From positions 372,001 through 436,000 of the forward strand of contig JAUKTV010000009.1 in NCBI GenBank assembly GCA_030549205.1: DNA of 64,000 bases. The letters run 5' to 3'. The DNA comes from Apiosordaria backusii (taxonomy: Eukaryota > Ascomycota > Sordariomycetes > Sordariales > Lasiosphaeriaceae). This document shows, in pieces, positions 54,175-64,000 of this stretch (its first letter is position 1; the number at the start of each line of letters is the position of its first letter). The notes beneath the pieces are model-generated. The model had not been told where the DNA came from. It saw only the letters and a program-made list of their open reading frames with translations, and made no database searches. Made by a program: the position numbers and the translations under genes.

Positions 54175-57100
54175 ATGGCAGCTTCGGAAGTGAGCTCAGT
54201 CGTGCGGGCGCACAAAAGACGGGTCCGGAGACGCAGGCAGGACAAGCCAGCGCTGTCGGCGCGTTTGGTCCTGGATGACCATGTCAAGAGCGATGTTGGC
54301 ATTGTGTCGGAGGACTTGTACGCAGAGCTATTCCCACATCTACAGCATGGTTTGTAGCCGTCCTTTTCTTTGTTGACTATCTTGCATTTCAGCCTAGTGA
54401 CCTAATACTGATAATGTACACTTAATAGCCCACGACGAGGAAGACCAAATCCCGAGCGCTCCTAGCACCGTCCATGTTGCCATTGCCCCTTGGGCACCGA
54501 GCCATACCCCTGAGGCTATCAACTGGTCGATAGTTCCCGTAACCAAATCCTCTGCCCTCGCCCCGAATACCGTACAATTCGCTCCCTCGTCACTCGCTCT
54601 CCAGTCCTTCGCCGTGAACCTCAAACAAGTTGCGCCTTCGCGACTGTCAAGCCACAGTAGAAGTGGCATCGAGATTCTGGTCCTTGATGTCAGCGCAATC
54701 GCTCTCGACACTGTTTTTGTGAGCTTGGAAGGAGAACTGGCCAAGAGACTGGAGAATGGCGAGGGCACTTTCTTCAGAGAGCACCCCGCTAGCGGGAAGG
54801 GCAAGGCCTCCGTAGGCGCGACCCCCGAGGACCGCCTGACAGCCGCGCTGCGGACTGCGCTCAACACCTTGAAGGTGGTTCATACAGGAGATCTATTCCC
54901 ACTGCCACTGCCCCCTCACCCCGTTACCCACGTCCCGCCCAATCCTGGCAAGATCACTCTCTGTGAGCCGGTCGCTCAGGGCATCCTTGCGCCAACCACC
55001 AAGATCATTGTTTCCCGCGGTCGTATTCACTCCAAGCACAACCGCTCCTCGCCACCGATACCAAGTACCCGGATCAATGGCGTAGCCGAGGAGGATGAGG
55101 ACACATCTAATGACCAGTTCTATTCTGCGGCTGAAGAAGGCGCTCGCACAGATGCCCGGGTGGATGATGGGGACGAAACAACAACCGAGACCGAGGCCGA
55201 GGAACAAGAGGAAGAAGAGGAAGAGGACGCACTGTCAGATGACTCCATGGATGATATGATTTCTCTTCAGGCACCGAGCTTGACTTCGGCGATCACCAGC
55301 GGAATAGGCACACCTACTACCATTGGAGGAAGGGGGCGCAAGGCCAACGGCATGAGCAGCGCTGTTTCTGTCTTTTCTAGCTTTACAGCAACCACTGCTA
55401 GACCAGACAGACCTCGGGGACGGCTATTTAAGGCCCAGGGGTTGGTTCAGCCCATTCCGCCTGAGGTGCTCCACCCGAAGCCTGTCCCGGAAGACGACGA
55501 GGAGGCGCGCATATATGTGGATGTCAGAGATCTTCCCAGAATCGGCTGCTTCTCTGGCGACTGGGTCCGTGTTGAAGCTTCTCAGGAACCACCCTCCAAC
55601 GGCTTCGGAGCCTTTGGTCTGGGAAGTTTTGTTGATCCAAACCCTGATGAAATTCATTGGAGGCCAGCAAGGGTCTATGGGCTGCCAGAAGGTTACTCTT
55701 CTCGCCCTGTGGCCAGGGTGCCCAGCTCCAAATACGACGGCCGCAGAATGTCTTTCTTTGAATCACAGGTTCAGAAGCCTTCTAGCCCTGCTGTCTATGC
55801 GTCGCCAATCATGCTTGCAAATCTGGAAAGCCCACCGTATTTGCGTCTCTCGCCTATCAAGCGGGCGCCATCACATTCTGGACTCAAGGGGCTCCAGGCG
55901 AAAACAGCACCCCCGCTCCAGCCACCTGCTGCTCGTGAGGTAATCTTACAGCATGTCAGAACCCCTGTTGCGGTGGAAAGAGATGTGCAGACGTCGGTTA
56001 TGGCTGGACTCAAGTTTTACTTTGAAAGAAGGCTGCGTGTGATCAAGACTGGAGATTTGATCGCCGTGCCCATTGATACACAGCTTGGACGGACTCTCCA
56101 AGAATCAACCGCGGCTGGTGATGATTCCGCTGTCGACGATGTCTTGGGTTTGATCGCTTCGAAGAGAACAGACCACAATCTCAAGTATGACGAGGTCGCC
56201 TGGTTCAAGGTTGGCCACGTTTCCGCGGTCAAGCAAGAAGTCACGGAGGAGGCAGAGGAAGAAGAGGAAGACCCGTGGGGCGGTGTTGCCTGCGTGGATA
56301 TCTCTCTCGCGCACTTGGAGCAGACGGGCTCGACGACAAGCCGGATTCCTGGGATTACGGCCAGCACATGGCGGTATTATCTTGGCATTGACAAGCTTCC
56401 TAAGCAACCCCAAAGCCATACCAGCCCATTGATGCTCGAACCATCGGAGAGACAGACTATCTCCTCTTTGAGAAGGAAGCTGAGAGAGCTTATGGCAGCT
56501 GCCACGAGCAAACCAGCCCTTCACCTCAAGATGCCGCCCGTGGCTATCCTTCTTGTTTCTACCCAGCGCAGCATAGGGAAGGCTTTCACCGCGTCGCAAG
56601 CCTGCGCTGATATTGGGCTACACACTTTCACAGTTGACGCCTATGATATAGTCAATGACTCCGGCGCGGGCGGCAGCGACGTTAAGACAGCGGGGTTTTT
56701 AACCTCTCGCGCTGAGAGGGCGATGAGTTGCGGACCAGATTCCTGCGCGCTTCTGGTCAGGCATATCGAGGCGTTGACTGCCGATCGGATGGTTACATCC
56801 ATCAAGGAGATTTTGGCTGACGCCAGAGTGCTTATTGCTACTACGACAGAGGTGGAGAAGGTGCCTGATGGGATCAGGGCGTTGTTTACACACGAGTTGG
56901 AGATGAACGCGCCGGATGAGGGGGAGAGAGAGGGGATCCTCCGCACCATTCTCGACAATCAGGGCGTGGCTCTTGACCCAGAGGTCGAGCTCAGTGGCAT
57001 AGCGCTTAAGACTGCTGCCTTGGTCGCAGGTGATCTGGTCGATGTCGTCGAGAGAGCGTTGGTGGCCCAAAAATCCCGGTTGGAGGCACTTTCAGCCAAG

Positions 57101-58566
57101 GCGTCGAACAATGAGGCTGGAGTACCGGTTACAGTCAGAGATGTCAAAGTTGCTGGTGGGCCAGCAGCGCAGGGGTTGACAAAATCAGACTTTGAGGTTG
57201 CGGTCGAGGCGGCGAGGAAGAACTTCGCGGATGCGATTGGCGCGCCAAAGATTCCGAATGTTACTTGGGATGATGTGGGCGGGTTGAATAATGTGAAGGA
57301 GGCGGTGACGGAGACGATTCAGCTGCCGCTGGAGAGGCCGGAGTTGTTTGCCAAGGGGATGAAGAAACGGTCTGGGATTCTGTTTTATGGTCCACCAGGT
57401 ACTGGAAAGACGTTGCTGGCCAAGGCGATTGCGACGGAGTACAGTCTTAATTTCTTCAGTGTCAAGGGGCCGGAGTTGTTGAATATGTATATTGGTGAGT
57501 CAGAGGCGAATGTCAGACGGGTGTTCCAAAGGGCGAGGGACGCGAGGCCGTGTGTGGTTTTCTTCGATGAGTTGGATTCGGTCGCGCCGAAGAGGGGGAA
57601 TCAGGGGGATAGCGGTGGTGTGATGGATCGGATTGTCAGTCAGCTGCTGGCGGAGCTGGATGGTATGAGCGGCGGGGATGAGGATGCGGGAGGGGTTTTC
57701 GTGGTGGGAGCGACGAATAGGCCGGATTTGTTAGATCAGGCGTTGCTGAGGCCGGGGAGGTTTGACAAGATGCTTTATTTGGGGGTGTCGGATACACATG
57801 AGAAGCAGATGAAGATTATGGAGGCGCTGACGAGGAAGTATGTTTACCACCCATCCCCCCTTTTATCCCTCATATTATGGTATGCTAACGATGATTACAA
57901 AGATTCACCCTCCACCCCTCCGTTTCCCTCCGGGCCGTCGCCGAGCGCCTGCCGTTTACCTACACCGGCGCAGACTTTTACGCCCTCTGCTCCGACGCCA
58001 TGCTCAAAGCTGTCACGAGGCAAGCTACGCTTGTTGACAAGAAGGTCAAGGCTATCAACAGCGAGCGTCAGGCTCAAAACCAACCCGAGATCACAACCGC
58101 CTATTTCTTTGATCACTACGCCACCAAAGAAGATGTCGCTGTCATGGTTACCGAGCAAGACTTCCTCGACGCCCACAACGAGCTCATTCCCAGTGTCAGT
58201 GCTGGTGAGCTCGAGCATTACGAGCGGGTCAGAGCTAGCTTTGAGGGCGTCAAAGATAAGAAGGAGACGTCGCAGCAGCAGCAGCAGCAGAATGGGCGGT
58301 TGTCAGTGGGGAAGAGGTCGGCGAGTGGGCAGAGCAACAGGAGCGTGATTGTTCACAGGGGGGGTAAAGGGAAAGGAAAGGGGAAGGCGTTGGCGGTGGA
58401 TAGTGAGGATGAGTATGATGATTACGATGAGGAGGGGTTGAATGGAGCGGGTGGGGGTTATAGGGATAAGGGGAAGGGGAAGGGGAAGGCGGTTGATGTT
58501 GGCCCGCCGGGTGGTGGTGCGCCTTTTGGTGGGCAGGGTGATGATGATGAGGGGCTGTATGAGTGA
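54175..58566 (+). CDS. pex6: Peroxisomal AAA-ATPase PEX6
   Basis: Exons are 54175-54349, 54429-57837 and 57903-58566, giving 1,415 aa. Introns are 79 nt (GTTTGT donor) and 65 nt (GTATGT). Pex6 forms a hexamer with Pex1 that pulls ubiquitinated Pex5 out of the peroxisome membrane. The N-terminal half is the variable N1/N2 region. The D1 AAA module near residue 770 has no canonical Walker A. The D2 module is canonical: Walker A GPPGTGKT (57390-57413), Walker B VVFFDELDSVAPKRG, and the second region of homology GATNRPDLLDQALLRPGRFDK. After the last AAA helix (GADFYALCSDAML) there is an unusual tail of about 110 residues with a Gln run, GKGKGKGK repeats and acidic patches. Failing to splice the second intron would change everything after RK. 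Confidence 0.96.
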
Positions 58567-59013
58567 TATGAGGAGATAATTTGTCTATATAGTACAGAGA
58601 CAGTGTAAATGGGGGAAAGATAAAGAGAGTAATGTGTTTTGATGCTTTAACATGGCAATACATGTAGTGATATCGACCAGTTCAAGAACAAGCGCTTTCA
58701 GAAACAGGGTTACATTAGGTAATACATACATTAAACACAGAAGATTGCATTTCATGGAGACCGGACACCGCATGGAATCCTTCAAGTCTGTGATGCTCCT
58801 TGACTTCCCAAGCAAGAACATTGAGATTGGAAAATGAAAATGGAGCATATACACGCACACACGCACGCGTGCAAGCCTAGCTACTTACAAATCACGCCTA
58901 GTTAAACCGAACTATCTAACATCCGTCGGAAGACAAAAAGAAAAATCCCAAATCAACAGTCATCAAACAACAGATGCAACTCTCTCTTCCCGCCTTCAAG
59001 AAGCTCCAGGCCT
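58567..59013. other. Spacer between convergent genes
   Basis: 447 bp with the 3' UTRs of PEX6 and the SH3BGR-like gene. A purine/pyrimidine-alternating stretch (ACACGCACACACGCACGC) lies near 58851-58868. Confidence 0.5.
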
Positions 59014-60017
59014 TCATTTCTTCTCAGCACTCTCAGCCTTCTTCTCCCCCGTCTTCTCCTCTTCGCTTTCCTCCTCCTCACTACTCTCCCCCTCCTCCTC
59101 CTTAATAGCCTCCGCCCTCTCCACAGCCTCAATCTCCTCCTTGCTCGCCTCGGTAATCTTGCTTCCGTGCAGCTCCGTCACTGGCGGATCAACATCCTTG
59201 GGCAGCAAACCCCCCTTCCAGCTCGTCGTCGTCGGGCTCTGGATTGTCGCCTCAATAGTCTTATCCCCTGACGTCTTCCACCCGGTGCTGGTAGGTGATT
59301 GCAGTCCGGCAGGTGTTTCCTCCTTTTTCTCCTCCTTTTTCTCCTCCTTTTTCCCTTCCTTCTCCTGCACCTTGGCCGAAGCAGCAGCAGCTTTGCTCCT
59401 CAGCGCCTCCAGCTGGACTTTTTTGGCTTTTTGCGCGGCTTCCTCCGCTATTGACCTGATGGGGAGGGAAGCTGGGTGGGGCGTGGTGGGGGTGGTGGCT
59501 TTGACTGGGTTGGGGGGCGCGACGGGGGGGAGGGAGGGTTTGGTGGTTGTGACGGGCTTTTGGACGACGGGGGGAGGGGCTTGGGCTTTGGAGGGGATGG
59601 TGAAGTCGTCGTAGTAGATGGTGACGTGCTGTTTGAGTTCGCCGTATTCGTTCCATTCTTCGATTTCTACTAGATCCTACGCAAGCAACGTTAGTGAAAT
59701 AAAGAATAAAAAGGGGGCAAGGGGGCACATACGCCGAGAACGAGGCCCATCTGAACCAACCCTGGGATCTTCCTCTGGCGGCCGTTGGCATCTTTGCCTG
59801 CGCGCCGGCCCCAGAGCATGCGCGCTTTCTCGTCGACGGCGATGTCGATTGCTTTGAAGGGGACGCGGTTGGCGCGGAGGATGGTTTCCAACCTAGAGGT
59901 GGCCGTGACGATGTGGGAGGAGCCGGCTGTGAGGGAGGTGTAGATGTAGAGGGCGGGATCGGTAGAGTAGGACTGCGCTGCTGGCGCGGCGGCGGCTGGG
60001 GTGGTTTCGGAGGCCAT
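59014..60017 (-). CDS. SH3BGR-like thioredoxin-fold protein with acidic/lysine-rich tail
   Basis: Exons on the minus strand are 60017-59733 and 59676-59014, giving 315 aa. The 56-nt intron has a GTATGT donor, a CTAAC branch site and a GCGTAG acceptor. The N-terminal domain (residues 20-130) resembles the glutaredoxin-like SH3BGR fold: ALYIYTSLTAGS, then RLETILRANRVPFKAIDIAVDEKARMLW, KIPGLVQMGLVLG and DLVEIEEWNEYGELKQHV. No CxxC redox motif is present, as usual for this group. The rest is disordered, Pro/Thr-rich and then Glu/Lys-rich. The internal repeat IQSPTTTSWK / LQSPTSTGWK is notable. The function is unknown; a protein-interaction role is likely. Confidence 0.8.
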
Positions 60018-60957
60018 GATGATGCTCTGTTTGCTCGTGAATACCGAGCAGCAGCAAGGGGCTCCTTTGTTTGGATGGGAGATGTTGTTTATAGGAGGTA
60101 TGGGAGATGATGCAAATTAGACCAACTCTCGGCTGTTGGGGCCCAGGCACAAGGGGGGTTGGTCTGGGTTGTGTTGATCGAAGGGGTCCTGAGCACTGCG
60201 GGGTATGAAGTGGAGGAGGGGTAAGATGCCGGTTTGCGTCAACGAACTGATGGTGTAAGGCTCTCAAACAAGACTGTTTTCGTTTGGTTCACGAGTTGAA
60301 GCACTTGGGTGTGCTTGGATCGAAGGAAAAAGAGTATGTCAAAGAAAGGAAGCTCAAACATGATGTTCTCAGGATAGATGAGATGAAACGAGGGGGTCCC
60401 AACGGGAACCCCGCGATAGGACGGCATGAGATCTGAGAGCTTCACCTGCCGCATGCCTCGCTCGGAGTCTCAAGCCACATGCAAAGGGATTGTTTACTTT
60501 AGCAGCCGTTTGCAACTAACACACTACTGCCAAGTTCATGAATGGGACTGAGGAACAGTCTTCTTTGATGCAACCGGGACACCCAAGACCTTGCACCAGC
60601 AAACAAGCCCATCGATCAGCTCGTATCCGAGACCGAAACTATGACCTTCTCAATGCAAAGATCATCATCGACTGGCCAGATAAGCTCTTGTGATGTTTGT
60701 TGGTGACGATGGCTGCATAACGGGTGGTTAGCTCATCATGAGACAAAGAAGTTCTTCTCTAGACTTCAAAGAAGCTGAATGCCTCAACAGCTGCAGCAGC
60801 ATAACGTCTCTTGCCAAAACCGGCACTTACACCGGTGATGGTGGACTTATATAGCCTCTCAGTATAGCTGACAATTACGAGATACAGTGAAAGACAACGG
60901 GCAAGTACTACTCACCATTCATAGTCTTTCCCATCAGTTTTTTTCTCATCTCTCATA
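60018..60957. other. Divergent intergenic region
   Basis: 940 bp between the SH3BGR-like ATG and the orphan gene at 60958. No gene supported. Confidence 0.5.
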
Positions 60958-61437
60958 ATGTGTTTGATCGGCTTCCTCATTCCCACGCTCACACCCAGAA
61001 AACGATCACGGAAGCACAAACGCAAGTCCAAGAGAAGACAGTATCGAACATATGATGAGTTCCAAGAAAAGCCCTGGCCACCATATGAAGACACCAACGA
61101 GTCCAGAGACCTAGCTCTGGTCGCTGAGCACACCGAGCCACGGATATATGCTACACTTGAGGAGGACCTGTTGGCACACGAGCAAATCCGGCAAAAAGAA
61201 CGCGTACGGCTGCTTGGTCGAATCGAAGACGAGATGGACAGGCTGCAGAGGGAATATGACCGGAGACAGCTATTCGAGGCCAGTCTTCCGCTTGCAAGAT
61301 CTCCTCTCAGTGAAGAGCAGAAGGTGCTGGTTGAGCAGGGCACGCGGGTAACTGACAGCAATGTCATATACTACCAGGACACCGCCGTCTGCTATTGCCA
61401 TGTTTGTCACAACATTCGACAATACGATAGACCATAG
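60958..61437 (+). CDS. Small basic orphan protein
   Basis: A single ATG-started frame of 159 aa. After a short hydrophobic N-terminus comes a very basic stretch (RKRSRKHKRKSKRRQYR), then an acidic and helical middle with a likely coiled coil (RLLGRIEDEMDRLQREYDRRQLFEA), and a C-terminus with a Cys/His cluster (VCYCHVCHN). Composition and length argue for a real gene, but I recognise no family. It could be nuclear because of the basic cluster. An unspliced or wrong-strand model cannot be excluded. Confidence 0.5.
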   Translation: MCLIGFLIPTLTPRKRSRKHKRKSKRRQYRTYDEFQEKPWPPYEDTNESRDLALVAEHTEPRIYATLEEDLLAHEQIRQKERVRLLGRIEDEMDRLQREYDRRQLFEASLPLARSPLSEEQKVLVEQGTRVTDSNVIYYQDTAVCYCHVCHNIRQYDRP

Positions 61438-63145
61438 CCAACAACATCCGATCTTTGAGGCCGTTGAGCCGCTATGGTGGAGGCAAAGCCGGAGGCCGGA
61501 ACCGGACCATCGGAAGCGGAAGGATCGTGGGTCTCCACGGCTTCGAAGACCGGTCGTGTCCCTGACAGCCGGAGTTCGGATAGGATGAGTTTCGGATGGA
61601 TTTTCTTGTGCTCCGTTGGTTGTCGGGGAGGTACATACACTCAGTGTGATCAGGAAGTCCTTGCTGCATATTTCTTGGAACGGGCGGGGAGTCAGGGTCT
61701 GGCTGGGTTAGGAGAAATTGAAAGGGATCTCGGCTTATAACCCCTCATGATAGCTTCGTTTCTGCTCATGTTATCAACAATAACCATGTCATCTCCTTTC
61801 GATCCTGGAGTCTTGACCCCAGATCTTGGTGGACCTGCATTTAAACGGAGATTGAAAGGGGGATCTTGAGCAAGTGGTCGCCCGTGGATGCCCCCTGCTC
61901 GAGTTCCACCAGCGAAATAACCTTCTGCCAAGACCTTTGGCCGTGGCCCATGGGCACGGATGGCATCACGGTTTGAATTCCCACCTGCAAGCCACTTTAA
62001 TTTGGACACTGGGTTTCAGGCCCATGACGTTGAGGTCTTTTCTGCGTCTTCCATGCGGGGGAACCGGTTCAGAAGATTCCTGGATGTCGCCATTCTGGAA
62101 GCGGTGCTGAGATGAAGACGATGCGGGAATCCGTTTATACGATAGCAACAACTCCAATAAGCATGCTGTGCGCGCGCGCAATCTGCCCTGGTGGTCGCAC
62201 AACTGCCGAATGATGATTAAGTAACGGCCAGCCCAAAGGCCTGTTGGGGCCGGCTGCCTTCAGGATTTCCCTCCCGCTTCTTCGAGAGTCGCGCAGGCAG
62301 GCTGAAGAGGCGGAATCTATTTATTCGGCGTTTTTCTCGGGGCGGCACGCTTACACCGGCTGCTGGGGCGGTGTCGATTCCCTCTCCGAATATGTCGCAA
62401 CATCTCAGTTGAGTGTTGGGTCAGGCCGATGGCTCCGAATTCTGGTGATGTCAGCCTGACTGAGAGAAATATTGAAAAATTTGTGCAGTTTTCCTGCAGG
62501 TTGGAAGCGACGTGGCAAGCCAAAGGACGTGAAGAGAAGCTGCAGGCTGCTCCATTTCCATGATTTGAGTGAGTTGTTGATCGTCGGGCCAAGCCGCTCG
62601 ACCGTTCTCTTGGGCAAGGATCACGAACCTGCCAAGTGGAGGATCCACATCGTCCAAACTGGTTGGCTGCCGTTGGACTTCCCCTGTTTGTTCCTGCATA
62701 TGGGATGACATGCAGCCAATCACATCTTTCTCGCTTGGTGACTGCAAGGTACGCGGCACTCGTCCGACCAGGTGTGGCCAAAAGGCACCAATCCCAGTTG
62801 CATCCGCTGGTCAAAGGGCACGAAGGCCGCCGTGTCTGGGCGTGCCCCCAGTCGGTAGCCCCCAGAAATCTCTGCGACACTTCGGGGGGTCTCTAAAAGG
62901 GAGCAATCCCACGCCGCTCCATGCTCCGCGTCCCCCTTCCCCTTCTGCTTTCCTTCACCAGCCATCCCAGCTTGCCATCACGCTCCTTTCTGCTTTGCCA
63001 TTCGGCATCAGCCTTACACTCTTTTAAATCAACATTCGGCTTCTGACTCGATCGACTTCTTGTCTATTCTTCTTCGCTTTCACCGACACGTCACTTACAA
63101 ACAAACACACGTCGCGACAGCACATATCTTACACCAACCTTCAAA
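61438..63145. other. Intergenic region upstream of the GPI-protein gene
   Basis: 1.7 kb. Frames at 61692-62202 and 62244-62880 overlap on both strands without protein features. The last 200 bp before ATG 63146 are CT-rich with a TTTTAAAT element near 63023, and look like the promoter of a strongly expressed gene. Confidence 0.5.
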
Positions 63146-63592
63146 ATGCAGTTCAAGAGCTTCTTCACCATTCTGGCCGCCGGCCTCACCATGATGGTTG
63201 CCGCCGAGGAGGATATCACCACCACCGAGACCTCGACCCTCACCCAGACTCAGACCGTCACCATCACCCAGTGCAACCCGACCATCTCCAACTGCCCCGG
63301 CCACACCACCACCTCTACCTCCACCTCTACCTCCACCCTCACAACCTGGACCTTCCCTCTGTCCAACTCCACCATCTCCGTCGGTCCCACCGCCACCTCC
63401 AAGTTCACCCTCATCACCTCCCGCCCGGTCATCACCCAGACTTCTGTCGTTGAGGTTCCCGAGGAGCCAACAGGCACCGCTCCCCCCGTCAGCGAGACCT
63501 CCATCGCTACCGCCGGTGCCGGTGGCCTCCTCGCCCAGCCCGCCGCCGTCCTCATCGGGGTCCTCGGTGCCGGTATTGCTCTCCTCGCTTAA
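63146..63592 (+). CDS. GPI-anchored Ser/Thr-rich cell-wall protein
   Basis: A single exon of 148 aa. It has a signal peptide (MQFKSFFTILAAGLTMMVAA), a Thr/Ser-rich middle with the conserved TQTVTITQCNPTISNCPGHT element seen in small fungal wall proteins, one N-glycosylation site in NSTIS, and a C-terminal hydrophobic GPI signal (PAAVLIGVLGAGIALLA) preceded by small residues (ATAGAGG). It is expected at the plasma membrane or covalently bound to the wall and heavily O-mannosylated. Codons are almost all C-ending, which suggests high expression. Confidence 0.88.
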   Translation: MQFKSFFTILAAGLTMMVAAEEDITTTETSTLTQTQTVTITQCNPTISNCPGHTTTSTSTSTSTLTTWTFPLSNSTISVGPTATSKFTLITSRPVITQTSVVEVPEEPTGTAPPVSETSIATAGAGGLLAQPAAVLIGVLGAGIALLA

Positions 63593-64000
63593 ACACACTT
63601 TCAGCAATGAAATGTGTTTGTAGCGTCATGATTTCCTAGAGCCATAATACCCTCAAATATACCACCATCTTCAACCCCCCCTCCCGATCTGGCATTGACG
63701 ACCGCCTCCGAGCTGTTTTTGTGATTTTTTTCTTCTGAGATTTACCTTCACTTCGATCCCCACATATTTTTTTTCTTTTCGGGGACAGGATACCAAGCTT
63801 GGAGTTTTTTTTGGTCTTTGACCATTGGCGGATATTTTAAAGGGGAGAAAGACTTCTTCTTTTGTGCTTGTTTGTTGTTGCGTTTTTGATACCCCGAAGG
63901 GGAAAGGAGGGAAGGGGTGGCTACTGGTTGGCGATTTTTGTGTGTCTTTTCAAGGTCGTTGGGGAGAGAGAGAAAGGGAGAGGGGGGAGTCCATGATCAA
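63593..64000. other. 3' region of the GPI-protein gene to the window edge
   Basis: 408 bp including the probable 3' UTR, which is T-rich. No gene supported. Confidence 0.5.

Overview
The window is nuclear DNA from a filamentous ascomycete, most likely a sordariomycete close to the Sordariales. The evidence is mostly short introns (48-143 nt, GTAAGT/GTATGT donors, CTAAC/CTGAC branch sites), several fungus-specific gene families, and pyrimidine-rich C-ending codon use. Apart from two small non-coding RNA genes the window is ordinary protein-coding euchromatin. I see no transposon, CRISPR array, rRNA or virus. Most multi-exon models were rebuilt by joining reading frames at splice sites, and the join coordinates are given in each entry.

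Layout, left to right. 1-3.4 kb: no supported gene. 3.4-11.5 kb: a SUZ-domain RNA-binding protein tail-to-tail with NAR1 (cytosolic Fe-S assembly), a four-pass membrane protein, an Iec1-like zinc-finger protein (INO80 complex), and divergently the RanGAP RNA1. 12.4-12.9 kb: a broken small membrane-protein gene. 14.1-17.5 kb: a tandem array of four related genes for small secreted cysteine-containing peptides; two look intact and two damaged. 17.7-24.5 kb: a Tat-SF1/Cus2-like splicing factor, RPN13, an Mnn9/Anp1-type mannosyltransferase and PEX4. 25.7-28.6 kb: a long disordered protein with features of an NDR-kinase substrate. 32-39.3 kb: CGR1 (ribosome biogenesis), a tail-anchored coiled-coil protein and a PX-domain protein of the yeast Ypr097w type. 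40.5-47.5 kb: SDH1 (complex II), an intron-containing tRNA-Pro, the bifunctional purine enzyme ATIC/ADE16-17, and a U6 snRNA gene interrupted by a spliceosomal-type intron. 47.9-58.6 kb: a GH125 alpha-1,6-mannosidase, a steryl-ester hydrolase and PEX6. 59-63.6 kb: an SH3BGR-like thioredoxin-fold protein, a small orphan protein and a GPI-anchored cell-wall protein.

Most genes are housekeeping and scattered rather than clustered by pathway. PEX4 and PEX6 act in the same peroxisomal receptor-recycling step, and the Mnn9-like enzyme and GH125 mannosidase both act on alpha-1,6-mannose linkages. The two most interesting features are the secreted-peptide array (14.1-17.5 kb), where every member has an intron placed after about two to four codons and a basic processing site followed by Gln, and the U6 gene (47.2-47.5 kb), whose intron contains a perfect RNA polymerase III A-box while a B-box lies downstream of the terminator.
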